From positions 124,001-188,000 of the forward strand of contig NZ_VIRL01000012.1 in the NCBI RefSeq assembly GCF_006874465.1: DNA of 64,000 nt. The letters are read 5' to 3'. The stretch comes from Microbispora bryophytorum (GTDB taxonomy: Bacteria; Actinomycetota; Actinomycetes; Streptosporangiales; Streptosporangiaceae). The notes under the pieces are model-generated. The model was not told where the DNA came from and ran no database searches. It saw only the letters and a program-made list of their open reading frames with translations. Within the stretch, counting starts at the first letter, position 1. Every line of letters begins with the position of its first letter. The position numbers and the translations under genes were made by a program. This document shows, one piece after another, positions 1-8,594 of this stretch.

Positions 1-1372
<1,372 letters not shown>

Positions 1373-1494
1373 CCGGGTGCTCCTTCTACGTCAAGGAGGT
1401 CTCCTGCCCAATCACACGAGGCTCATCGGGAAATGGAATGCTGGGATTGTCCGGCTGGTTATGCCCGCTGAAGACCGAGCGAAAGGAGTCGCCC

Positions 1495-1860
1495 GTGGCG
1501 ACCATCGAGGTAACCGAGAAGAACTTCAACGACATCGCCGACAACGGCATCGTACTGCTCGATTTCTGGGCATCCTGGTGTGGCCCCTGCCGCTCCTTCG
1601 CACCGATCTTCGAAAAGGCGTCCGAGGAGCACGAGGACATCACGTTCGGCAAGATCGACACTGAGGCGCAGCCGGCCCTGTCGGAGGGCTTCGAGATCAC
1701 CGCGATTCCTACGATCATGGCGATCCGTGACGGCATCGTGGTGTTCGCCCAGCCGGGCGCCCTTCCCGAGCCGGCGCTCACGGACCTGATCCGGCAGCTG
1801 CGCGCGCTCGACATGGACGCCATCCGCGCCCAGATCGAGGCGGAGGCCAAGAGCTCCTGA
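1495..1860 (+). CDS. trxA: Thioredoxin
   Basis: Small cytoplasmic disulfide reductase. The 121-residue protein has the redox motif WASWCGPC near residue 25-32, the cis-proline segment ITAIPT, and the normal thioredoxin length. GTG 1495 is chosen as start because GAAAGGAG lies 6 nt upstream. A longer in-frame reading begins at 1303, but its extra 64 residues run into the ctaD coding region and have no thioredoxin character. A hairpin follows the stop. Thioredoxins of this kind serve general thiol reduction; nothing ties it specifically to the neighbouring oxidase. Confidence 0.93.
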   Translation: MATIEVTEKNFNDIADNGIVLLDFWASWCGPCRSFAPIFEKASEEHEDITFGKIDTEAQPALSEGFEITAIPTIMAIRDGIVVFAQPGALPEPALTDLIRQLRALDMDAIRAQIEAEAKSS

Positions 1861-1887
1861 CGCCCCGGGGCGTCCGGGAAACGGAAA

Positions 1888-1927
1888 CCGCCGTCACCCC
1901 GTCCGAGTGATCGGAGGGCGACGGCGG
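1888..1927. terminator. Bidirectional hairpin between thioredoxin and DAHP synthase genes
   Basis: CCGCCGTC (1888-1895) pairs with GACGGCGG (1920-1927), and the stem is extended by CCC/GGG after one unpaired base. It lies 27 bp after the thioredoxin stop and 41 bp after the converging aroG stop, with AAA on the left side and ATT on the right, so it could serve both directions. Confidence 0.6.
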
Positions 1928-1968
1928 ATTCAGACGAACGGCGACGGGCGGTTCGGGCCCGGCGCGGG

Positions 1969-3339
1969 TCAGCTCGACCGGTAGAGCTCCGCGACGCGGA
2001 AGGCGAGGTCGAGCGACTGACCGCGGTTGAGACGGGGGTCGCACGCCGTCTCGTACCGCAGCGCCAGGTCCTCCTCGACGATCGCGTGCCCGCCGCCCAC
2101 GCACTCGGTCACGTCGTCGCCGGTGAACTCGATGTGGATGCCGCCGGGGTGGGTGCCGAGCGCGTGGTGCACCTCGAAGAAGCCCGCGACCTCGTCGAGC
2201 ACGTCGTCGAGGCGGCGCGTCTTGTGGCCGCTCGGCGCCTCGAAGGTGTTGCCGTGCATCGGGTCGCACACCCAGGCCACGGTGGCGCCGCTCGCGTTGA
2301 CCTTCTCCACCAGCGTCGGCAGCGCGTCGCGGACCTTGCCCGCGCCCATGCGGGCGATGAAGGTGAGCCGTCCGGGCTCGTTGTCCGGGTTGAGCTTGTC
2401 GATCAGCGCGATGGCCTCTTCGGGCGTGGTGGTCGGGCCGAGCTTCACGCCGATCGGGTTGCGGATGCGGCTGAAGAACTCGACGTGCGCCCCGTCGAGC
2501 TGCCGGGTGCGCTCGCCGATCCACACCATGTGCGCCGACACGTCGTACGGCAGGCCGGTACGCGAGTCGATCCGGGTGAGCGCCCGGTCGTAGTCGAGGA
2601 TCAGGGCCTCGTGGGAGGAGTAGAACTCCACGGTGTGGAACTCCTCGGGGTCGGCCCCGCAGGCCCGCATGAACGAGAGCGCCTGGTCGATCTCCCGCGC
2701 GAGCTGCTCGTACCGGCGCCCCGCCGGGGACTCCGCGACGAAGTCCTGGTTCCACGCGTGGACCTGGCGCAGGTCGGCGTAGCCGCCCTTGGTGAAGGCC
2801 CGCGCGAGGTTCAGCGTGACGGCGGAGGAGTGGTAGGCGCGCAGCAGCCGGTTCGGGTCGGGGCGGCGGGTCTCGGCGGTGAAGTCGAAGCCGTTGACCA
2901 TGTCGCCCCGGTAGGCCGGGAGCTCGACGCCGTCGCGGGTCTCCGTGGGCTTGGACCGCGGCTTGGCGAACTGCCCGGCGAGCCTGCCGATCTTCACGAC
3001 CGGCACGCGGCCGGCGTAGGTCAGCACGATCGCCATCTGCAGCAGCGTCTTGAGCTTGTTGCGCACGTTCTCGGCCGTCGCGCCCGCGAAGGTCTCGGCG
3101 CAGTCGCCGCCCTGCAGGACGAACGCCTCCCCGCGCGCCACGGCGGCCATGCGGTCCTTGAGCTGGTCGCACTCCCCGGCGAACACTAGCGGGGGCACGG
3201 ACGCCAGCTCCGCGACGACCTTGTCCAGCTCGCCGCGGTCGGGCCAGTCCGGCTGCTGTGCCGCGGGCAGGTCGCGCCAGGTGTCCAGGGCACCCGAGGT
3301 GTCCGGGCCGCTCACGGGGTCGAGGTTCGTTGCGCTCAC
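1969..3339 (-). CDS. aroG: 3-deoxy-7-phosphoheptulonate (DAHP) synthase, class II
   Basis: First enzyme of the shikimate pathway; condenses phosphoenolpyruvate with erythrose 4-phosphate. The 456-residue length fits the class II (plant/actinobacterial) family. Recognisable stretches include FVLQGGDCAETFAG, GRVPVVKIGRLAGQFAKPRS, RGDMVNGFD, the DPMHGNT metal-binding segment and GIHIEFTG near the end. GTG 3339 gives the usual N-terminus with a short linker before the PDWPD segment; the reverse reading frame continues upstream through the FAD monooxygenase gene, but that part is a shadow. Eleven bases separate it from the upstream monooxygenase stop, so the two genes are probably co-transcribed. 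Confidence 0.95.
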   Translation of the reverse strand: MSATNLDPVSGPDTSGALDTWRDLPAAQQPDWPDRGELDKVVAELASVPPLVFAGECDQLKDRMAAVARGEAFVLQGGDCAETFAGATAENVRNKLKTLLQMAIVLTYAGRVPVVKIGRLAGQFAKPRSKPTETRDGVELPAYRGDMVNGFDFTAETRRPDPNRLLRAYHSSAVTLNLARAFTKGGYADLRQVHAWNQDFVAESPAGRRYEQLAREIDQALSFMRACGADPEEFHTVEFYSSHEALILDYDRALTRIDSRTGLPYDVSAHMVWIGERTRQLDGAHVEFFSRIRNPIGVKLGPTTTPEEAIALIDKLNPDNEPGRLTFIARMGAGKVRDALPTLVEKVNASGATVAWVCDPMHGNTFEAPSGHKTRRLDDVLDEVAGFFEVHHALGTHPGGIHIEFTGDDVTECVGGGHAIVEEDLALRYETACDPRLNRGQSLDLAFRVAELYRSS

Positions 3340-3350
3340 GGGTACCAAGG

Positions 3351-4598
3351 TTATTGCACCGCGTCCCGTGTGGTCCCCTTCCTGTCCATTTGCTGAGATC
3401 TTTTTTCTCGCAGCGGAAGACGTACGTGCTCGGGCAGCACGCCGAGCCCGAGGAACCGGGCCACCAGCGACCGCGCCACCGGCACACGGGTGAGGGCGGG
3501 GATCCGCGCCACGGGACCGGCGAGCGCCGGCCGGATGAGGCGTTCCTGCACCACCCGCTGCGCGGTCTGCACGACGGCCGTGGGGACCTTCCTGCGGCGC
3601 CCCACTCTGGCGAGCGCCGCGGTGGGGGCCCGGCCGCGCAGTAGGGCCGGCCCGACGATGTTGGCGGTCGCGACCGCGTCCTGCACCGCGAGGTTGATCC
3701 CGACGCCGAAGACCGGCGACATCGCGTGGGCCGCGTCGCCGATCAGCAGCAGCCCGGGCAGGTGCCAGCGCGTGAGCCGGTTCAGCTCCACGCTGAGCCT
3801 GCCGGCCTCGTCGAAGCGGCGCAGCCCGCCGGTCCTGCCGGCGAGGAAGGGCAGCAGCCGTTCCACCTCGCGGCGCAGTGCGTCGACGCCCTGCGCCTCG
3901 AGCGCGGCGAAGCCGCCCTTCGGGATGAGGTAGGCGAGCTGCCAGTACGTGTCCCTGTTGATGGCGACCATGAGCCGGCCGGTCGACGCCCGCAGGAACG
4001 GCTGCTCGGGATCGCCCTCCGCCCGTGGCAGCCGGAACCAGAGGACGTCCATCGGCGCGCCGAACCGTTTCGGCGTCAGTCCGGCCGCCCGCCGGACGTC
4101 GGAGTGCCGGCCGTCGGCGGCGACCGTGAGCACGGCCCGGATCTCGTGCTCCTCGCCCCGCTCGTCGCGGTAGCGCACCCCGCGGATCGCGCCGTCGCGC
4201 CGGATGAGATCGACGACTGTGGCGTTCATCACGAGGTGGAAGCGGGGATACGCGCTCGCCTCGCGGGTGAGGAGGTCGAGGAAGTCCCATTGTGGGACGA
4301 AGGCGATGTACTGGTACTTCCCCGGCACGCGTCGCAGGTCGGCGATGGGCACCTCGCCGTCGTCGGTCAGCACGGACATCAGGTACGCCTTGTGGTGCGG
4401 CAGCCGGTGGAACGCCTCGGACAGGCCGATCTCGTCCAGGACCTGGAGGGTCGAGGGATGGATGGTGTCACCGCGGAAGTCGCGCAGGAAGTCCCCGTGC
4501 TTCTCCAGCAGAGTGACGTCGACGCCCGCGCGGGCCAGAAGCAGCGCGAGCATGGCCCCCGCGGGCCCACCGCCCGCGATCACACATGTCGTCTCCAT
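3351..4598 (-). CDS. FAD-dependent aromatic-hydroxylase-type monooxygenase
   Basis: 415 residues of the p-hydroxybenzoate-hydroxylase fold. The N-terminal dinucleotide fold has GGGPAGAMLALLLARAG right at residue 8, the middle shows the DG segment AADGRHSD, and the C-terminal flavin site is GDAAHAMSPVFGVGINLA. Such proteins insert one oxygen atom into aromatic or polyketide substrates or act as geranylgeranyl reductase-like enzymes; the substrate cannot be read from sequence. ATG 4598 gives a minimal N-terminus before the FAD loop. It lies directly upstream of and in the same direction as the DAHP synthase gene. The final 30 residues are basic and non-conserved in appearance. Confidence 0.85.
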   Translation of the reverse strand: METTCVIAGGGPAGAMLALLLARAGVDVTLLEKHGDFLRDFRGDTIHPSTLQVLDEIGLSEAFHRLPHHKAYLMSVLTDDGEVPIADLRRVPGKYQYIAFVPQWDFLDLLTREASAYPRFHLVMNATVVDLIRRDGAIRGVRYRDERGEEHEIRAVLTVAADGRHSDVRRAAGLTPKRFGAPMDVLWFRLPRAEGDPEQPFLRASTGRLMVAINRDTYWQLAYLIPKGGFAALEAQGVDALRREVERLLPFLAGRTGGLRRFDEAGRLSVELNRLTRWHLPGLLLIGDAAHAMSPVFGVGINLAVQDAVATANIVGPALLRGRAPTAALARVGRRRKVPTAVVQTAQRVVQERLIRPALAGPVARIPALTRVPVARSLVARFLGLGVLPEHVRLPLREKRSQQMDRKGTTRDAVQ

Positions 4599-4717
4599 AA
4601 TTCATCACCCGCTGAAATCATCTCACGCGGGGGGCCGGGCCACCAGATGTGGGCCTACCGGAGCGCGCGCGGGACCGCTATTTTGTGATCAATGGTGTCG
4701 GCCTTCTGGAGTCCGCT

Positions 4718-4885
4718 GTGAGTGCTCGTGTCAGTCGTCTGCCCCGCGTCGCGGCCGGGGCGCTGGTCCTGTCCCTTATGGCGTCGCTGACCGTGGGAGC
4801 GCCCGCCGCCCTCGCCGCGACCGGCGACTCCGAGCCGCACACCGGCAACGGGTGCGGCTCGCAGTCCCTGACGCTGGAGGCGTGA
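4718..4885 (+). CDS. Tiny secreted peptide, function unknown
   Basis: A 55-codon reading frame from GTG 4718, with TGGAG 7 nt upstream. Residues 1-33 look like a signal peptide: Arg residues, a hydrophobic core and a cleavage-like APAALA/ATG site. The mature part would be only 22 residues with a single cysteine in GNGCGSQSL. A longer in-frame start at ATG 4649 exists but has no signal-like beginning. It is divergent from the monooxygenase and convergent with the kinase gene, whose stop lies 2 bp away. I do not recognise a family; it could be the truncated start of a former larger secreted protein. Confidence 0.5.
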   Translation: MSARVSRLPRVAAGALVLSLMASLTVGAPAALAATGDSEPHTGNGCGSQSLTLEA

Positions 4886-4887
4886 CC

Positions 4888-5892
4888 TCAGACGTGCGCG
4901 TGGTTGCGGGACCCCGCGCGCAGCACGTCCAGGCAGGCGACCAGTGACCGCGTGGTGATGTCCCTGGTGCGGGCGTAGGCCTCCTCCGGATACTGCCGCG
5001 GGCCGTCCTCCACCAGCATGATCAGGTAGAGGTAGACCCGATAGAGGGCGATCCGGACGCGGGCCGCCTGGTCCAGCCTCACCGGGCCGGCCTCCTGCCG
5101 GTAACCTGCGAGCATCGGGTCGTCCTCGCGCAGTTCGTCGAAGATGGTGGGGGTGACGAAGTCGGCGAGCGGGTCGCCCCAGAACGCCCTCTCGTGGTCG
5201 ATGAGCGCCTGGACGCGCCTGTCGCCGTCCAGGAACACGTTGCCCGGCCATATGTCGAAGTGCACCAGTGACGGGGTGGTGACCTGGTCGAGGACGTGCG
5301 CGTTCATGTGGACGAGCCCGACGATCTCCAGGATCGTCGCGGGGAGCGGGGTGTTGAAGTGGACCGCGTCGTCCAGCAGGGCCCCGATCATGACGAGGAA
5401 CGCCTCCCGCCACGTCCTGCCGGTCAGCCCGGCGTACGGGTAGCCGAAGACGCCCGTGCCCGGGATCGTGTGCAGGCGGGCGAGGTGGCGGCCCAGCTCG
5501 AACCGCAGCGCGCTCTCCTCCGCGGAGCTCAGCGACGTCCGGTTCCATGGCACCCCGTCGAGCGCGGACAGGATCAGGAGGTCGCCGCCCAGCAGCGGGT
5601 CGTCGAACGACGCCTTGAGCAGGGTGGGCATCGGCAGCCCCGCTGGCTGGGCGAGCTGGTAGACCATGGCCTCGGTGCGCAGCAGGTGGCGCTCGTAGGC
5701 CAGCAGCCGCAGGTCGGGCGGCGGCCCGAGCTTGAGCACCACCTGACGTCCGTCGTCCAGGCCGAGCCGCCAGACGGAGTTGGCGAAGCCGTCGGTGAGC
5801 TCCTCCGACGAGATCACCCCGCAGCCCAGCGCCTCGCGGGTGACCTCGTCGAGCTGGGCGGGGGACAACCGCCTCTTCGTCTTGCTGTCCAT
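4888..5892 (-). CDS. Aminoglycoside-phosphotransferase-family kinase
   Basis: 334 residues with the APH/choline-kinase fold. The catalytic loop is LVHFDIWPGNVF (Brenner-type HxDxxxxN) and the metal-binding motif is the following LIDHERAFWGDP. The N-lobe has VVLKLG, where the Lys would bind ATP. The family phosphorylates antibiotics, amino sugars, homoserine, choline and other small molecules, so resistance is only one option. ATG 5892 directly abuts the epimerase stop at 5893, so the two are one operon preceded by a CebR box; that points to sugar metabolism or to self-protection tied to the nearby NRPS pathway. Confidence 0.85.
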   Translation of the reverse strand: MDSKTKRRLSPAQLDEVTREALGCGVISSEELTDGFANSVWRLGLDDGRQVVLKLGPPPDLRLLAYERHLLRTEAMVYQLAQPAGLPMPTLLKASFDDPLLGGDLLILSALDGVPWNRTSLSSAEESALRFELGRHLARLHTIPGTGVFGYPYAGLTGRTWREAFLVMIGALLDDAVHFNTPLPATILEIVGLVHMNAHVLDQVTTPSLVHFDIWPGNVFLDGDRRVQALIDHERAFWGDPLADFVTPTIFDELREDDPMLAGYRQEAGPVRLDQAARVRIALYRVYLYLIMLVEDGPRQYPEEAYARTRDITTRSLVACLDVLRAGSRNHAHV

Positions 5893-6789
5893 TCACCCTT
5901 CCAATGACGCAGTGGTGACCGCGATGGTCCACGTGGCCTCGTGCTTGTCCCCCGGCTGCAAAACGATCAGATCGGTGCCCGAGTTGAACGCGTCGGGCGG
6001 GCACGTCATCGGCTCCACGGCCAGCCCCCGGTGGCCGAGCCCCGTGCCGGTGCAGATCTGGACCCACGGCATCACCGCCGGGTCCCAGGTGAGCTCCACC
6101 CCGCCCTCGGGCCCGAGCACGCGCACGCGCCCCTCCGTCACGCCGGCGAAGGCGTGGTCGACCGCGGTGTCCCCGATCACACGCGGCGTCGTGAAGTCGT
6201 ACGGCGACCCCGCGACCTCCACCAGGTCGGTGGGGGCGAGCAGGTCGTCGGTGAGCAGCACCCGCCCGGCCGGCAGGCTGAGCGTGTAGGCGGTGACGTC
6301 GGGCCCGGCCAGCAGCCACGGGTGCGGCCCGCAGCCGTACGGGGCCGCCGTCTCGCCCACGTTCTGCGCCGTCAGCGTGGTCGACAGGCCCTCCTCGGAC
6401 ACCGCGTGCCGCACCTCGAGGGCGATCCTGTGCGGGTAGCCCTCGGTGGGCTCCACGACGTGCGTCAGCCGTACGTGGCCGTGGTGGTCCTCGACGGACA
6501 GCAGCTCCGCGCACTTCCAATCGAGCTCGGCGACGAGGCCGTGCAGGGAGTGGCCGCGGTCGGGCTCGTTCACCGGCAGGTGTCGGCGCTGCCCCTCGAA
6601 GACGTACGTGCCGCCGACCACGCGGTTCGGCCACGGGGCCAGGACGGTGCCGCTGAAGTAGGGGACCGGCCCGCCTTCCGGCCAGCTCGCCACCAGATCG
6701 CGGCCCTCGTGGGTCAGCGCCCGGAGCGCGCCGCCCCGCTCGCTGACCGTGGCCTGGTATGCGCCGCCGGCAATCGTGTAATCGGGCAC
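5893..6789 (-). CDS. Aldose 1-epimerase (galactose mutarotase family)
   Basis: 298 residues. Aldose epimerases interconvert alpha and beta anomers of free sugars. The family is seen in SGTVLAPWPNRV, the RGHSLHGLV segment with the catalytic-region histidine, the second histidine in GCGPHPWLLAG, and the late acidic residue in LAVEPMTCPPDAFNSG. GTG 6789 is preferred over an upstream ATG at 6864 because GAGAGGA sits 8 nt before it. A promoter and a perfect CebR box lie 100-160 bp upstream. Retaining GH1 enzymes release beta-D-glucose, so an epimerase in the same regulon makes metabolic sense. Confidence 0.88.
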   Translation of the reverse strand: MPDYTIAGGAYQATVSERGGALRALTHEGRDLVASWPEGGPVPYFSGTVLAPWPNRVVGGTYVFEGQRRHLPVNEPDRGHSLHGLVAELDWKCAELLSVEDHHGHVRLTHVVEPTEGYPHRIALEVRHAVSEEGLSTTLTAQNVGETAAPYGCGPHPWLLAGPDVTAYTLSLPAGRVLLTDDLLAPTDLVEVAGSPYDFTTPRVIGDTAVDHAFAGVTEGRVRVLGPEGGVELTWDPAVMPWVQICTGTGLGHRGLAVEPMTCPPDAFNSGTDLIVLQPGDKHEATWTIAVTTASLEG

Positions 6790-6893
6790 GGGGGAGTCCT
6801 CTCGCTGACGCGACGTCAAGAAGCGGGTCATCTGACGGTATGCAGGGACTTTATCCCAGCTCATCGCCCTTGATCCAAGGGGGGTCGGAGCAG

Positions 6894-6911
6894 AGTGGGA
6901 GCGCTCCCACT
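6894..6911. promoter_or_regulatory. CebR operator A
   Basis: AGTGGGAGCGCTCCCACT is an 18-bp perfect palindrome; its 14-bp centre is identical to the CebR box described in Streptomyces. It lies between the promoter elements and the epimerase start. Confidence 0.85.
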
Positions 6912-6918
6912 GCGAGTA

Positions 6919-6947
6919 AAGTTAAGTCTTTTCGGCTGACGCGTCAA
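6919..6947 (-). promoter_or_regulatory. Promoter of the epimerase-kinase operon
   Basis: On the reverse strand TTGACG (6942-6947) and TAACTT (6919-6924) are separated by 17 bp. The -35 hexamer overlaps a TGACGCGTCA palindrome. The CebR box starts 7 bp after the -10 element, covering the expected start of transcription. Confidence 0.55.
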
Positions 6948-7045
6948 CTTATTCGCGGGATTATCGCGTAGATCGGTCTAACGGCACTGATTTGCCGCAA
7001 ACCTGTTCTCGTATGCACGTGCATGGGCAGCCGCCCACCATTGCG

Positions 7046-7062
7046 CGCTGAAAGTTTCAGCG
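7046..7062. promoter_or_regulatory. 17-bp palindrome of the GAAA-N-TTTC type
   Basis: CGCTGAAAGTTTCAGCG is a perfect palindrome around a central G. Its core resembles LacI-family operators seen before actinomycete hemicellulase and sugar genes. It is between the epimerase operon promoter and the GH1 terminator, and no gene start lies close by, so its target is unclear. Confidence 0.4.
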
Positions 7063-7183
7063 GTTATGGGCAGCCGTGCGTCGCACCGCCGCGCGCCGAG
7101 GACGCGGGAACGCGAATAGGCGCGGGCGGGTGAGAACCGCGCCCCGGGAACGGCGGCGGAAAGCCACCGGCCCGGTTCGCGGC

Positions 7184-7222
7184 CATCGGGCCCTGTTCAT
7201 CGGGCCCTGTTCATCGGGCCCT
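7184..7222. repeat. 14-bp tandem repeat, 2.8 copies
   Basis: The unit CATCGGGCCCTGTT occurs at 7184-7197 and 7198-7211, followed by a partial third copy from 7212 that changes into a T-run. It lies just past the end of the GH1 operon and may be part of its transcript end or simple slippage DNA. Confidence 0.7.
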
Positions 7223-7246
7223 TTTTCCTCAGGGCTCGTCCTCGGG

Positions 7247-7264
7247 CCCTGCGGGCCCGCAGGG
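7247..7264 (-). terminator. Palindrome after the dehydrogenase/GH1 operon
   Basis: An 18-bp perfect palindrome starts 3 bp beyond the GH1 stop codon in the direction of transcription. On the reverse strand it is followed by mixed GC and then AAAAAGGG, so it is not a classical U-tract terminator, but GC-only hairpins often act this way in actinomycetes. Confidence 0.5.
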
Positions 7265-7267
7265 GTC

Positions 7268-8590
7268 TCAGCGCAACTCGCCGCTCTTCGCGACGTCGCG
7301 GTACCACAACGCGCTGTCCTTGGGAGTGCGCTGCTGCGTCGCGTAGTCCACGTACACGATGCCGAACCGCTGGCTGTACCCCTCGGCCCACTCGAAGTTG
7401 TCGAGCAGCGACCACACGTGGTAGGCCTCGACCTGCGCACCGGCCTCCATGGCGCGGTGCGTCGCGCTCAGGTGATCGCGCAGGTACGCGATCCGCCGCT
7501 GGTCGCGGACGCGGCCGTCGGCGTCGATCCCGTCCACGGTGGCCAGGCCGTTCTCGGTGATGATCATCGGCACGCCGGGGTAGTCCCGCTGCACTCGTAC
7601 GAGGATGTCGTGGAGGCCCTCGGGGTAGATCTCCAGCCACTCGGCCTGGGCCCGCTCGTGCCGGAAGACCCGCTCGCCCTTGCCGTCGACGAAGACCGGT
7701 GTGTAGTACTGCACGCCGAGGACGTCGATGGGCTCGCTGATGACGCCGAGGTCGCCGTCGAGGATGTGGTCGGCCATCGGGCCGCGCTCGGAGATCCAGC
7801 GCAGCGTGTCCTCGGGGTAGCGGCCCTTGAAGACGGGGTCGAGGTAGAGCCGGTTCTCCAGCCCGTCCTGGTGGTGGGCCGCCTCGCGCGCCTCCGGCGT
7901 GTCGTCCGCCGGATAGGTGGGGTGCAGGTTGAGCGCCGGCCCGATGCGGCGTCCGGGGTGCCGCTCGTGCAGCACCCGGGAGGCGAGGCCGTGCGCGAGC
8001 AGCAGGTGGTGGCAGGCGACGAACGCGCGCGCGTCGTCCTTGAAGCCCGGCGCGTGGCTGCCGAAGCGGTATCCGCAGTCGACCACGGTCTTGGGCTCGT
8101 TGATCGTCAGCCAGTCCCTGATCTCCAGGGCGTCGTAGCAGATCTCGGCGTATTCGGCGAAGCGTTCGGCCGTGTCCCGGTTCTCCCAGCCCCCTCGGTC
8201 CTGCAGTTCCTGCGGCAGGTCCCAGTGGAAGAGCGTGGCCATCGGCCGGACGCCGCGTTCGGCCAGCCCGTCCACGAGCCGGCGGTAGAAATCGAGGCCC
8301 TTCTGGTTGGGCTTGCCCGAGCCGGTCGGCTGGATCCGCGGCCAGGCGATGGAGAAGCGGTAGCTCGCCAGGCCCAGATCGGCGATCAGGTCCAGGTCCT
8401 CGTTGTAGCGGTGATAGTGGTCGGCGGCGTGCTCACCGCTGTCACCGTCGCGTACGTTGCCCGGGACCGCGCAGAACGTGTCCCACACCGAGGGTCCGCG
8501 ACCGTCCTCCGTGGTCGCGCCCTCGATCTGGTACGCCGCGGTGGACGCGCCCCAGACGAAATCGGCCGGAAACCGTGCGGGTGAGTTCAT
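7268..8590 (-). CDS. GH1 beta-glucosidase (second copy in the CebR regulon)
   Basis: 440 residues, a full-length family 1 glycoside hydrolase that would release glucose from cello-oligosaccharides or aryl beta-glucosides by a retaining mechanism. The acid/base Glu165 is in LTINEP and the nucleophile Glu346 is in ITENG; FHWDLP and the C-terminal SLLDNFEWAEGY are also typical. No signal peptide is visible, so it is intracellular. ATG 8590 gives the usual short N-terminus before FPADFVWGA; an ATG at 8602 overlapping the E2 stop is an alternative. It is the last gene of the E1-alpha/E1-beta/E2 operon. Because that operon also neighbours the NRPS genes, removal of glucose from a glycosylated product is another possible role. 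Confidence 0.92.
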   Translation of the reverse strand: MNSPARFPADFVWGASTAAYQIEGATTEDGRGPSVWDTFCAVPGNVRDGDSGEHAADHYHRYNEDLDLIADLGLASYRFSIAWPRIQPTGSGKPNQKGLDFYRRLVDGLAERGVRPMATLFHWDLPQELQDRGGWENRDTAERFAEYAEICYDALEIRDWLTINEPKTVVDCGYRFGSHAPGFKDDARAFVACHHLLLAHGLASRVLHERHPGRRIGPALNLHPTYPADDTPEAREAAHHQDGLENRLYLDPVFKGRYPEDTLRWISERGPMADHILDGDLGVISEPIDVLGVQYYTPVFVDGKGERVFRHERAQAEWLEIYPEGLHDILVRVQRDYPGVPMIITENGLATVDGIDADGRVRDQRRIAYLRDHLSATHRAMEAGAQVEAYHVWSLLDNFEWAEGYSQRFGIVYVDYATQQRTPKDSALWYRDVAKSGELR

Positions 8591-8594
8591 GGCT

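Larger units (their letters stand above)
6790..7267. other. 478-bp intergenic region with promoter, CebR box, palindromes and tandem repeat
   Basis: No gene is supported here. It carries the leftward promoter and operator for the epimerase operon (listed separately), a 12-bp palindrome ATGCACGTGCAT at 7013-7024, a 17-bp palindrome at 7046-7062, the 11-bp direct repeat ATGGGCAGCCG at 7023 and 7066, a 14-bp tandem repeat at 7184-7222 and a terminator-like palindrome at 7247-7264 after the GH1 gene. A rightward frame from 7076 runs through it but continues as the antisense of the GH1 gene. Confidence 0.6.
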
